Shown piece by piece: positions 44,465 to 53,070 of a stretch of DNA of 64,000 nucleotides. The position numbers and the translations under genes were made by a program. The notes under the pieces were generated by a model that was given only the letters and a program-made list of their open reading frames with translations, searched no databases and had not been told where the DNA came from. Every line of letters begins with the position of its first letter. Within the stretch, counting starts at the first letter, position 1. Origin of the DNA: Rhodococcoides trifolii (GTDB taxonomy: Bacteria; Actinomycetota; Actinomycetes; Mycobacteriales; Mycobacteriaceae); the NCBI RefSeq assembly GCF_014635345.1, contig NZ_BMCU01000003.1:310001-374000 (forward strand), written 5' to 3'.

Positions 44465-46459
44465 ATGAGTGGCGGGAAGGCCGGAGGCCGGTCGGAGACG
44501 AACGTGTTCGTGACCGGTGGGACAGGATTTCTCGGTCGAGGAGTGCTGGCGCAGCTGCTCGAGCGAGCACCCGACGCCCACGTCCACGTGCTGGTGAGGG
44601 CGGCCTCCGCCTCCCGCGTTCCCTCGGACCCTCGCATCACCGCCGTGATCGGCGACCTCACCGCACCCGGCCTCGGACTGTCTCCCGGCGACCTACCGGA
44701 TCGACTCGACCACGTGATCCACCTCGGCGCCGTCTACGACCTGCGCGCCGGCGAGGAACAGGCCGCCACCAACGTCGACGGAACCCGCGCCGTGATCGAC
44801 GTGGCCCTGGCCACGGGCGCCACCCTGCACCACGTCTCGACCATCGCCGTCGCCGGTGACACGACGGGAACCTTCCGGGAATCGGATTTCGAACGCGGAC
44901 AACAGTTCCCGACGCCGTATCACCGCACCAAGTTCGAGGCGGAGAAGCTGGTGCGAGAGAGCGCCGGACTCACGTGGCGGATCTATCGCCCCTCGGCGGT
45001 GGTCGGCGATTCGGTGACGGGCGAGATCGACAAGATCGACGGTCCGTACTACCTGTTCGGGATGATCGCTGCACTCGCAAAGTTGCCCAAGGGTTTTCCG
45101 ATGGCCGTCCCGGCCCTGGGGTCCACGAACATCGTTCCGGTGGACTACGTCACCGCAGCGATTGCCGCACTGGCCCTCGAGCCCGGTCTCGACGGACGGA
45201 CATTCCACTTGGGTTCGGCTCGGCCGCAACAGATTCGCGACGTGTATTCCGCTCTCGCCCGCGCCGCGGGCGCCCCGGATGCGCGCGCAAACCTGCCGGG
45301 AAAACCTGCAGACGCCTTTCTGCGGTCGAGGAATCCGCGCGTGGCGGCGGTGCGCAAGGTCGCGCTGCGTCAATTCGGGATTCCTTCGGTGATGGCCGAC
45401 AAACTCACGTTTCCGTTCGACTTCGACACCAGCGAGACGCGAGATGCACTGCGCGGAAAGGCAATCGACGTACCGGACTTCGGCTCCTACGCTCCGGCGC
45501 TGTGGGCCTACTGGACCGAGAATCTCGATCCTCTCCGCGCACGTCGGCAGAATCCGGCGGGGCCACTGATGGGGCGCCACATCCTCGTCACCGGCGGGTC
45601 GTCCGGCATCGGCAGAGCGACGGCCATCGCCGCAGCACGCAAGGGCGCCGTCCTGTTTCTGCTCGCTCGCAGCGGTGACGAGTTGGAGAAGACCGTGCAG
45701 GACATCAGGGCGTTCGGCGGAACGGCGTACGGGTACGTCTGTGACATCACCGATTCCGAGTCCGTCGATTCGACGGTGAAAGCCATTCTGGCGGAACACG
45801 ATCACGTCGACATGCTCGTCAACAACGCCGGGCGATCCATCCGTCGATCGTTGCTGCGCTCCACCGATCGGCTCCACGACTTCGAACGAACGATGGCGGT
45901 GAACTACTTCGGGGCGGTCCGGCTGATTCTGGCGCTGCTCCCCCACATGACCGAGCGAAAATACGGCCACGTCGTCAACATCTCCAGTGCCGCCGTTCAG
46001 GGGCACACGCCGCGGTTCGCCGCGTACGTGGGCAGCAAGTCCGCCTTGGACGGGTTCACCGAAGTAGCCGCAGCCGAGACCCTGGGCGACGGCATCACGT
46101 TCACCACCATTCACATGCCGCTCGTGGACACGCCCATGATCGCACCGACCGAGGACGGCAACGCCGGGCCGATCGCCACACCGGAAAAGGCCGCTGCCAT
46201 GGTGATTCGGGCTCTGGTCGAGCGACCCAAGCGAATCGACGTGCCGTTGGGCACCCTCGGTGAGTGGGGAGCGATGGTGAACCCTCGCGCGAAGGACCGC
46301 GTGATGCATCAGTTCTTCCGTGCGTTCGACGACTCGGCGGCCGCGAAGGGTGAGGCTTCCACCGACAGTAAGTCGGCGAAACCGGTGCACGCCAAGGAGA
46401 TCAAGGTTCCCAAACTGGCACGCCGTCTGGGTCGCCTGGTGCCCGGCACACACTGGTGA
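44465..46459 (+). CDS. Two-domain SDR oxidoreductase (AcrA1/fatty acyl-CoA reductase-like)
   Basis: A 664-residue fusion of two short-chain-dehydrogenase domains. Residues about 13-350 are an extended SDR like male-sterility/thioester reductases (VFVTGGTGFLGRGVL; Y-x3-K in YHRTKFEAEKL). Residues about 375-620 are a classical SDR (ILVTGGSSGIGRATAI; NNAGRSIRRS; Y-x3-K in AAYVGSKSALDGF). This layout matches mycobacterial AcrA1 (Rv3391), proposed as a fatty acyl-CoA reductase. Its first codons carry a copy of the dispersed GC-rich repeat, and a TetR-like palindrome lies just upstream. Confidence 0.85.
   Translation: MSGGKAGGRSETNVFVTGGTGFLGRGVLAQLLERAPDAHVHVLVRAASASRVPSDPRITAVIGDLTAPGLGLSPGDLPDRLDHVIHLGAVYDLRAGEEQAATNVDGTRAVIDVALATGATLHHVSTIAVAGDTTGTFRESDFERGQQFPTPYHRTKFEAEKLVRESAGLTWRIYRPSAVVGDSVTGEIDKIDGPYYLFGMIAALAKLPKGFPMAVPALGSTNIVPVDYVTAAIAALALEPGLDGRTFHLGSARPQQIRDVYSALARAAGAPDARANLPGKPADAFLRSRNPRVAAVRKVALRQFGIPSVMADKLTFPFDFDTSETRDALRGKAIDVPDFGSYAPALWAYWTENLDPLRARRQNPAGPLMGRHILVTGGSSGIGRATAIAAARKGAVLFLLARSGDELEKTVQDIRAFGGTAYGYVCDITDSESVDSTVKAILAEHDHVDMLVNNAGRSIRRSLLRSTDRLHDFERTMAVNYFGAVRLILALLPHMTERKYGHVVNISSAAVQGHTPRFAAYVGSKSALDGFTEVAAAETLGDGITFTTIHMPLVDTPMIAPTEDGNAGPIATPEKAAAMVIRALVERPKRIDVPLGTLGEWGAMVNPRAKDRVMHQFFRAFDDSAAAKGEASTDSKSAKPVHAKEIKVPKLARRLGRLVPGTHW
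44472..44495 (+). repeat. Dispersed GGCCGGAGGCCGG repeat, copy B (inside reductase start)
   Basis: GCGGGAAGGCCGGAGGCCGG plus TCGG. It encodes residues just after the start codon (GGKAGGRS), ahead of the conserved Rossmann motif, so it lengthens the N-terminus. Confidence 0.6.
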
Positions 46460-46463
46460 CGAG

Positions 46464-47210
46464 CTAGCCCCGCATCAGGAAGGGAACGACGGCCGCCTCG
46501 AACCGGTCGTAACCGTCGCGGTGCACGCTGTGCCCGATGGGAATGGTGACCACCTCGCAGTGCGCGATGCCGGTGCTCATCGCGACTAGTCGTGTCGGGT
46601 CCATCATTCCGGACGGGCCGCCGACGACCACCAGGGTCTCTGCCTCGATGCGCCGCAACGCGTGCCACCACTCGGCGTTCGGCGTTCTGAACTGCGCCAG
46701 CGCCGACGACGTCATGGAACGGTCGAACGCCAGAACTGCCCTCGGGTGCCGTAACGCACTGGTGGTGGCGTGCATCAACTCGCGGACCGTTGGAAACCGG
46801 TTGGTGATCGTGGGCGGCGGATCGCCCGGCGAGATGGGCAGCGGCGACTCCTCGATCACCAGTCGGCGCACCGCGGACGGCCTCCACTGCGCGACGAGCG
46901 AGCTGGCGTAGCCACCGAGAGAGTGTCCGACGATGTCGAACCGGTCCACACCCAGGTGGTCGACCAGGCGCTCGATGTCCTTACCGAACTCGGCGAATTC
47001 GTATGAGGCGGTATGCGCGCTGCGTCCGTGTCCACGCAGGTCCGGAACGATCACTCGACGACCGTGGCCGACGAGGTCCCCCGCGAGACGATCCCAGGTG
47101 TATCCGTCCCCTCCCATGCCGTGCACCAGGACGACGGGAACCGGGTCGTCTCCTCCGGAATCGCGGAAGGCCATCGGTTGTCCGTCGACGATGTGAGTCG
47201 CCTCGATCAT
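46464..47210 (-). CDS. Alpha/beta-fold hydrolase
   Basis: A 248-residue esterase- or epoxide-hydrolase-like protein: oxyanion region VVLVHGMGGDGYTWD, nucleophile elbow IVGHSLGGYAS (Ser about residue 98) and late catalytic His in IPIGHSVHRDGYD. The frame is open further upstream, but that extension is only the translation of a 33-bp tandem repeat, so ATG 47210 is the start. It is convergent with the reductase gene. The substrate is unknown. Confidence 0.85.
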   Translation of the reverse strand: MIEATHIVDGQPMAFRDSGGDDPVPVVLVHGMGGDGYTWDRLAGDLVGHGRRVIVPDLRGHGRSAHTASYEFAEFGKDIERLVDHLGVDRFDIVGHSLGGYASSLVAQWRPSAVRRLVIEESPLPISPGDPPPTITNRFPTVRELMHATTSALRHPRAVLAFDRSMTSSALAQFRTPNAEWWHALRRIEAETLVVVGGPSGMMDPTRLVAMSTGIAHCEVVTIPIGHSVHRDGYDRFEAAVVPFLMRG

Positions 47211-47237
47211 GTGCACGAGTTCCGAGGGTAGTGGGTC

Positions 47238-47303
47238 TGCGGGTAGGCCGGAGGCCGGCCGGAATCGATCTGCGGGTAGGCCGGAGGCCGGCCGGAATCG
47301 ATC
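47238..47303. repeat. 33-bp perfect tandem repeat, copies C1 and C2 of the dispersed element
   Basis: Two identical 33-bp units (47238-47270, 47271-47303) each contain TGCGGGTAGGCCGGAGGCCG and continue to GGAATCGATC. They fill the gap between dinB and the hydrolase gene; the second ends on the dinB stop codon. Confidence 0.85.
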
Positions 47304-48498
47304 AGTCCGAGAGCATCGGGACGGTGAGGTGGGGATCGCGCCCGAGCAGGACACCTCGTGTCAACGCTGTCGACCCGAACTTGTCGTGAACACTGTCCAA
47401 CGCGGAGTCGAGCGAGAGTGGGTTCACCGTGTCGAACGGCAGCTCGAGTTGCAGGTTCGCGTCGTCTTCGATGTTGGACACGGCGATCCCGATCAGCGTG
47501 ATGCCCTTGGCCTCGATGGTGGGTGTCGCGGCCTCCAGTAGTCCTCGCGCCGCGTTCAGGACGACCTGAGTCTCGGCCGTCGACCGGGAAACGGTACGGG
47601 ACCGTGTGGCGCGGGTGAAGTCGTCGAATCGCAGTCGGAGGGTGACCGTGCGGCCCACCCTGCCGGCGGTGCGCATGCGCCGCGTCACTCGATCGACCAG
47701 AGCGGTGAGCGAGGCGTCGACGTCCTCGGCGGACGTCGGGTTGCGCCCCAGCGCATGCTGCGCGCCGACCGATTTGCGGCGCCGACGTGTGTGCACAGGC
47801 CGCGGGTCGACCCCGTGGGACAGCGCGTGGAGATGCCCGCCCGCGGCTTTGCCGAGAACGGCCGACAACGCCCCCTCGCGGTGCGCGGCCAGATCACCGA
47901 TGGTTCGGATACCTTGCGCGTGCAGTTTCTCGGCCGTGATCTTGCCGACGCCCCACATCCGTTCGACGGGAAGCGGATGCAGGAAGGCCAGCTCGCCGTC
48001 GGGCGGTACCTCGAGCAACCCGTCCGGCTTGGCGACGGCACTGGCGATCTTCGCCAGGAACTTGGTGCGCGCGATGCCGACCGTGATCGGCAGACCGACC
48101 TGGTCCGCAACCATTTTCCGCAATCGAGCGGCGATGTCGACGGGGCTTCCCGACAATCGGGCCAGACCCGCGACGTCGAGAAACGCCTCGTCGATCGAGA
48201 TGCCTTCGACGAGCGGGGTGATGTCGTGGAACACCGCGAACACGTCCTTGCTCGCCTGCGAGTAGGCGGACATGCGCGGCGGAACCACGATGGCGTGGGG
48301 GCACAACTGCAGTGCCTGGCGCCCACCCATGGCGGTCTTGACCCCATAGGCCTTGGCTTCGTAACTCGCTGCGAGCACCACACCGCCACCCACGATGACG
48401 GGCCGTCCCCGCAGTCTCGGGTCGTCACGCTGCTCGACGGAGGCGTAGAACGCGTCGAGATCTGCGTGCAGCACGGTTGCCTCGGAAGCGCGGGTCAT
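47302..48498 (-). CDS. dinB: DNA polymerase IV (DinB)
   Basis: A 398-residue Y-family translesion polymerase. Active-site motifs are intact: HADLDAFYASVEQRDDP with two carboxylates at residues 13-15, and GISIDEAFLDV (about residue 106). It has HhH-type MWGVGKITAEKLHAQGI, and near its end QLELPFD resembles a beta-clamp-binding peptide. Its ATG overlaps the imuB stop (ATGA), so it is coupled to the ImuA'-ImuB operon and probably shares its SOS control. Confidence 0.92.
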   Translation of the reverse strand: MTRASEATVLHADLDAFYASVEQRDDPRLRGRPVIVGGGVVLAASYEAKAYGVKTAMGGRQALQLCPHAIVVPPRMSAYSQASKDVFAVFHDITPLVEGISIDEAFLDVAGLARLSGSPVDIAARLRKMVADQVGLPITVGIARTKFLAKIASAVAKPDGLLEVPPDGELAFLHPLPVERMWGVGKITAEKLHAQGIRTIGDLAAHREGALSAVLGKAAGGHLHALSHGVDPRPVHTRRRRKSVGAQHALGRNPTSAEDVDASLTALVDRVTRRMRTAGRVGRTVTLRLRFDDFTRATRSRTVSRSTAETQVVLNAARGLLEAATPTIEAKGITLIGIAVSNIEDDANLQLELPFDTVNPLSLDSALDSVHDKFGSTALTRGVLLGRDPHLTVPMLSD

Positions 48499-50102
48499 TC
48501 GTAGATTCCTTCCACGAACCAGCGTCCGGTGTCGTAGACGAGCAGCAACGCCCTGGTGTCCTCGAGCAGAACCTGCGCGCGGGCGATCTGCCGCGCCGAC
48601 GACGTGGCACCGATGTCCCACCACCGCTCGTCCACGGACCACGGTCCTGCCCAGCCGTGCAGCGCCCAGTCCTTCTTGCCCCAACGCACCCGAGCCGGGA
48701 CACTGTCGAAGCCGCCGCGCTCTGTGACGTGCACCGACTGCTCGGACGTACCCGTCATCGTCACCTCCGGCCGCGACGGCATCAGCGCGGTGGGCGACGG
48801 TTCCGGCAACCGTCCGGGCCACGGCGCGGTCGGGTCGGCCTCGGGAACCAGCTCGTCACCCAACGGCAGCAACGTGATTCGTTCCGCCGGGCCGCGTCCC
48901 CCGCTGAGCACACCCACCTGAACGGCGTCGCCCCCGAGCAGACCCTGGACACGAACCAACGCGCGGCGGGCGCGTTCGTCCTCGTCGCCGACGCCGCCCC
49001 ACAGGCCCAGCTGCAGGGCGCCGGCGGACACCACCTCGACCGGTTCCAGCCGCAGCACGGTGATGCCTGCCGTGGGCTTGTTCTCGCTGCGTCCGGTGAG
49101 CCACCCGTCGAGCTGCCACCGCACCCGGTCCGCCGTGCCCTCGGGGGTCAACGGTTCCGCGCAGCGCCAGGTTCGCGAAAGATGTTCTCCGTTGGCTGTT
49201 TTCGCCTGAACCAGCAACCGAGTACAGGCGACGGTCGCGGCGGAGAGGGTGATGTGCAGCTTCTCGGCCAAGGCGCGACCGGCGAACGCCGCCGCGTCGA
49301 CCCGATCGATGGGCGGGTCGCACAGGTACTCGACGTCCAGATCCGGGGGAAGGACCCGAGCCGACGGAGGACGCTCCGACTCGCCGCGGGCACTGCGATG
49401 CGCGGCCACTGCGTCCGTCCCGAACCGCGACGCCACGTCGACCGGGGACAGCGCGCCGAAATCACCGATGGCGCGCAAGCCGAGCCGTTTGAGCAGATCC
49501 ACCAGTTCGACACGCTCCGGCGCGGCCAGGCTGGGTTCGGCGGACAGCTCCTCCACCGGCAGCGGGGCGAGGAACTGCGCGCCCGCACCGCGGGGAACCA
49601 GAACTCCGTGTCGCGCCGCGATGACCGCGGTGGACAACTCGTCGGCGATACCCACCTGGCACTCGACGCCGGCGGCCGCCACCGTGTCGACCAACCGCTC
49701 GGCCGCCGCGTCCTCGGAACCGAAGTACCGGGTGGCCCCTCGCGCCGGGAGCACCAGAAGACCGGGTCGCAGCACCTCGATGCCGGGAACGGCCTCGTCC
49801 ACCGCGGCGGCGACGGGTTCGAAGAGCCGGGCGTCCCGATCCGGGTCCGCCTGTGCCACATACAGATCCGGGCAGCGCGCCTGCGACTCACGCTTGCGCA
49901 ACCCGCGGCGAACGCCGTCCGTTCTCGCCGTGGCGGAACAGGCGATCACGCGGCCCACCGCGATCACCGCCACCGGAGCGGACGCGGGCAGGCTCGCGGC
50001 GGCTGCCGCAGCCACCGCAGGCCAGTCCGGGCACCACAGCGCAAGAACACGAGAGGGCGCGGCAACACGAGAGGGCGCGGCAACACGAGAAGAGGCGGTC
50101 AT
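48495..50102 (-). CDS. imuB: ImuB, inactive Y-family polymerase of the mutasome
   Basis: A 535-residue DinB-like protein that bridges DnaE2, ImuA' and the clamp. Where active polymerases have two acidic residues it reads LALWCPDWPAVAA, and the second motif is LRPGLLVLPARGATRYFG, so catalytic carboxylates are missing, as in known ImuB proteins. QLGLWGG (about residue 340) is a candidate clamp-binding motif. The N-terminus has a short tandem repeat (SRVAAP twice). Start and stop overlap imuA' and dinB by 4 nt each. Confidence 0.9.
   Translation of the reverse strand: MTASSRVAAPSRVAAPSRVLALWCPDWPAVAAAAAASLPASAPVAVIAVGRVIACSATARTDGVRRGLRKRESQARCPDLYVAQADPDRDARLFEPVAAAVDEAVPGIEVLRPGLLVLPARGATRYFGSEDAAAERLVDTVAAAGVECQVGIADELSTAVIAARHGVLVPRGAGAQFLAPLPVEELSAEPSLAAPERVELVDLLKRLGLRAIGDFGALSPVDVASRFGTDAVAAHRSARGESERPPSARVLPPDLDVEYLCDPPIDRVDAAAFAGRALAEKLHITLSAATVACTRLLVQAKTANGEHLSRTWRCAEPLTPEGTADRVRWQLDGWLTGRSENKPTAGITVLRLEPVEVVSAGALQLGLWGGVGDEDERARRALVRVQGLLGGDAVQVGVLSGGRGPAERITLLPLGDELVPEADPTAPWPGRLPEPSPTALMPSRPEVTMTGTSEQSVHVTERGGFDSVPARVRWGKKDWALHGWAGPWSVDERWWDIGATSSARQIARAQVLLEDTRALLLVYDTGRWFVEGIYE
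50046..50090. repeat. 18-bp in-frame repeat at the imuB N-terminus
   Basis: AACACGAGAGGGCGCGGC is repeated twice (50046-50063, 50064-50081) with half of a third copy after. Being 18 bp, each copy adds six residues (SRVAAP) without shifting frame. Confidence 0.8.
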
Positions 50103-50803
50103 ATCGCGGCAAGCTGTGGACGTCGGTTCTCGGTCCACTCGACGCGGCCGCCCGCGGACGCCACGTCGAAATGACCGATGCGGGGTTGCGACGACCGGCT
50201 CGACACCTGCACTGCCAGACGCAGCGACCGCACCCGGCCGTGCCCCACCTCGTTGCCTGCGCCGAGACCGCCGTATCCGTCCACCCGCGCATCGAGACGC
50301 AGTTCCGCGCCGTCCCACTGTCCGTCGGTGACGATGAGCGTCGACCCCTTGTTCCGGGCGCGTGCGATCACCGCTCGGGTTCGCGACGGCGGAACCGAGG
50401 CGCCCCCGAGGCCGAGGACGACCAGATCGAGACCGTCGAGCAGAACGGCCGCGATCTCCACGGGATCGTCACCGGGATCGGGGATCCAGGCGCAGCGGGA
50501 GAGATCGGCGCCGTGTTCGGTGGCGGCGAGCAGACCGAGCCGCGGGCACCCGATCACCGCGGCGTGCCGTCCCGACCCGGTGACGGACGCGAGCATCCCC
50601 ACCAACAGCGACCCCGCACCCGATACCGACACCACCGACCCGCGCACCAGACCGCCGTGCGGCAGCAGAGAGGCCAGCGCGGAGGGCACCGGCAGAACGG
50701 ATTTCTCGGCGGTCGGCGACGAGGCGATCCGGCGACGAATATGCTCGACACGCTCGGTTCGGGACAGACCCTCGAGCATCTCGAAGTCCACTTGAACCGG
50801 CAT
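50099..50803 (-). CDS. imuA': ImuA' (RecA-like mutasome protein)
   Basis: A 234-residue RecA-fold protein that works with ImuB and DnaE2. The region where RecA has Walker A reads SVSGAGSLLVGMLASV, without the GK[ST], as in mycobacterial ImuA'. A Walker B-like strand is LDLVVLGLGGA. ATG 50803 is preferred over GTG 50809 because GGAG lies 5 nt before it. A perfect LexA box is 58 bp upstream. First gene of imuA'-imuB-dinB. Confidence 0.88.
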   Translation of the reverse strand: MPVQVDFEMLEGLSRTERVEHIRRRIASSPTAEKSVLPVPSALASLLPHGGLVRGSVVSVSGAGSLLVGMLASVTGSGRHAAVIGCPRLGLLAATEHGADLSRCAWIPDPGDDPVEIAAVLLDGLDLVVLGLGGASVPPSRTRAVIARARNKGSTLIVTDGQWDGAELRLDARVDGYGGLGAGNEVGHGRVRSLRLAVQVSSRSSQPRIGHFDVASAGGRVEWTENRRPQLAAI

Positions 50804-50860
50804 GATCACTCCATTCGACGCGCACGATCACGACCGGTTTCCGGCCTTCCCGCCCTGCAT

Positions 50861-50876
50861 TCGAACGCTTGTTCGA
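50861..50876. promoter_or_regulatory. Perfect LexA (SOS) box for imuA'-imuB-dinB
   Basis: TCGAACGCTTGTTCGA matches TCGAAC-N4-GTTCGA exactly. It lies between imuA' and the divergent kinase gene; its distance (58 bp to imuA', 75 bp to the kinase) fits control of imuA'. Confidence 0.85.
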
Positions 50877-50951
50877 ACACATCTCACAGTAAAGCCGCTC
50901 CCCGTTCCGTCGTCAAGACAGCCGGAAATCACCCGGGATAACCTCGGCACT

Positions 50952-52148
50952 GTGACGGAGCAACAGCGTGCGCGGGCGGTCGTCGGACCGGACTACCTTC
51001 TTGCCGGGCGATATCGATTGGACTCGAAACTCGGTGGTGGCGGCATGGGTGCGGTCTGGCTGGCGGTCGACACCCTCCTCAGCCGCAAGGTGGCCGTCAA
51101 GCAGGCGACATCGACCGCGGACCTGACTCCCGACGCCGCCAAGGCGATCCGCGAACAAGCCATGCGCGAGGGCCGTATCGCAGCTCAGCTCGCCAACCCG
51201 CACGCCATCGCCATGCACGACGTGGCACTCGACAGCGGCGAGCCGTGGCTCATCATGGAGTACCTGCCCTCCCGCAGCCTCGCCATGGCCCTGAACATCA
51301 CCGAGTCGCTTCCACCCGACGAGGTCATCCAGATCGGCGCTCAGGTCGCCGATGCGCTCACGGCCGCGCATGCCGCCGGCATCGTGCACCGCGACATCAA
51401 GCCGGGCAACATCCTCATCGCCGATCGTGGGAGCGGCATCGGCATGGTGAAGATCAGCGATTTCGGCATCTCCCGGGCGAAGAACGACACCCACGAGGAG
51501 AACAGCAGCGTCATCACCGGAACGCCGGCCTACTTCGCTCCCGAGGTGGCACGCGGCGCGGATCCCACCGAAGCCTCGGACGTGTTCTCCCTCGGCGCGA
51601 CGCTCTACACCGCCACGGAGGGCCAGCCGCCGTTCGGCGTGGACTCGGACTCCATCGCTTTGCTGCACAAGGTTGCGGGCGCACGCATCACTCCCCCGCG
51701 TCGCAGCGGGGCGATGACGGCGACGTTGCTGCATATGCTCGAACCCGACCCGGCAAGGCGCCCGAGCATGGAGCAGGTGCGTCAACGTCTCGTCACCCTG
51801 GCCGTCGGCAAGAACGGCAGCCCGAGTTCGGTGCTCAATCAGCCGCTGCGCGGAGCGGACGGCGCCGTCCCGTTCTGGGCGCGCCGCGGAGCACGCGGCG
51901 CGGGCTCCACCACCCGCCGAGCCGAGCGCATTCACGGACAGACGATGACAGGCCTTCCGGCGGCCAACGAGGGAACGCCTCTCGATCGGGTGCCGCGACC
52001 CGGTGACGCGAGCGAGACCGCCAAGCCCAAGACGCGGTATGCCCCACCGGCTTTCGAGCCGGCGCGTAAGAAGTCGCAGACCCCCGTGTACGTGGCGATC
52101 GCGGTGGTGGCCGTGATCCTGCTGATCGTTCTGCTGTTTGCTCTCTGA
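50952..52148 (+). CDS. Membrane Ser/Thr protein kinase (PknB-type, no sensor domain)
   Basis: A 398-residue Hanks-type kinase. The Gly-rich loop LGGGGMGAVWLA, ATP-binding Lys in VAVKQAT, catalytic HRDIKPGNILI (about residue 150), DFG in ISDFGISRA and the activation segment GTPAYFAPEVA are all intact. A Pro-rich linker leads to one C-terminal membrane helix (PVYVAIAVVAVILLIVLLFAL) and the protein ends there, so there are no PASTA or other external domains. It starts at GTG 50952; a longer in-frame start at 50802 would span the SOS box. Confidence 0.92.
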   Translation: MTEQQRARAVVGPDYLLAGRYRLDSKLGGGGMGAVWLAVDTLLSRKVAVKQATSTADLTPDAAKAIREQAMREGRIAAQLANPHAIAMHDVALDSGEPWLIMEYLPSRSLAMALNITESLPPDEVIQIGAQVADALTAAHAAGIVHRDIKPGNILIADRGSGIGMVKISDFGISRAKNDTHEENSSVITGTPAYFAPEVARGADPTEASDVFSLGATLYTATEGQPPFGVDSDSIALLHKVAGARITPPRRSGAMTATLLHMLEPDPARRPSMEQVRQRLVTLAVGKNGSPSSVLNQPLRGADGAVPFWARRGARGAGSTTRRAERIHGQTMTGLPAANEGTPLDRVPRPGDASETAKPKTRYAPPAFEPARKKSQTPVYVAIAVVAVILLIVLLFAL

Positions 52149-52188
52149 CGACGGGCTTTCCCTCGGCCTCAGCGTTCGTTACCTGTCC

Positions 52189-52370
52189 TCACGTCACCGC
52201 GGGGACGTATTCGACCAGTTCGCACGGGCCATCGGGCCACGAACAGTTCCGTGACGAGCTGTGCCGATCGTTCGGTCGGTCCTCCGATGTTCCACCGTGT
52301 GATCTCCTCGACCGGGGTTCCACTGGGACCGTTGTAGTTCCGGCGCTTCTTCCATCCATCGGGCCTAGAT
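52189..52370 (-). pseudogene. Possible frameshifted gene remnant
   Basis: In the 274-bp gap between the kinase and response-regulator genes, the minus strand has a short stretch with coding-like codon use. One frame (VEEITRWNIGGPTERSAQLV to ELFVARWP) has high third-position GC until about 52235, after which a second frame (SWPDGPCELVEYVPAVT, stop 52189-52191) takes over that pattern. This looks like a frameshifted fragment, but no family is recognised. A chance pattern is quite possible. Confidence 0.25.
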
Positions 52371-52422
52371 GACTGGACCCGCGCAGATCCAGCCCGACAC
52401 CACCGGGTCGGTCGGGGTGGCG

Positions 52423-53070
52423 TCAATCGATCCGACGGGTATGCGCCCACCTCGTGAGGGCATTTCGGTTGGACTGCTGCGTCTTTCGCAGAACGTTGGA
52501 CGCGTGTGTCTCGACCGTCTTGATCGAGATCACCAGATCTTCGGCGATCTCGCGGTAGGTGTATCCGCGGGCGAGCAACCGGAGAACCTCGAGTTCGCGT
52601 GGCGTCAGCGAGTCCAGTTCGGGGTCCAGGGGCGGCTCGGGAACCGCCGACTTTCCAGTGAAGGAGTCGAGCACGAAACCGGCCAGACGCGGACCGAACA
52701 CCGCGTCTCCCCCGGCAACTCGGCGAACCCCGTCGGCGAGTTCGGCACCGGAAATGGTCTTGGTGACGTACCCGCGGGCCCCCGCCCGAATCACCGCGAT
52801 CACGTCCTCGGCGGCGTCGGACACGCTGAGCGCCAAGCACACCGGCCCGTCGGCGATTCCGGAGAGCACCGCGACACCGCCGCCATCGGGCATGTGCACG
52901 TCGAGAAGGACGACGTCAGGTTTCGTCGCGTCGATTCCGCGCACAGCTTCTGCGACGGCACCTGCCTCGCCGACGACGTCGATGTCGGGTTCGCGGCCGA
53001 GTTCGGCCCGCACCCCCGACCGGAACACCGCGTGGTCGTCCACGAGAAACACCGACAACCGTTCACTCAC
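52423..53070 (-). CDS. LuxR/NarL-family response regulator
   Basis: A 215-residue two-component regulator. The receiver domain has the acidic pair FLVDDHAVFRSG and the phospho-Asp in VVLLDVHMPDGG (about residue 55). The C-terminal LuxR HTH is LTPRELEVLRLLARGYTYREIAEDLVISIKTVETH in two parts. GTG 53070 starts the conserved N-terminus and overlaps the kinase stop (GTGA). It is the partner of the PspC-fused histidine kinase upstream. Confidence 0.92.
   Translation of the reverse strand: MSERLSVFLVDDHAVFRSGVRAELGREPDIDVVGEAGAVAEAVRGIDATKPDVVLLDVHMPDGGGVAVLSGIADGPVCLALSVSDAAEDVIAVIRAGARGYVTKTISGAELADGVRRVAGGDAVFGPRLAGFVLDSFTGKSAVPEPPLDPELDSLTPRELEVLRLLARGYTYREIAEDLVISIKTVETHASNVLRKTQQSNRNALTRWAHTRRID

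Noticed and set aside
47238..47303. CRISPR or insertion-sequence ends
   Set aside because: Direct tandem copies without spacer, no transposase and no target-site duplication.
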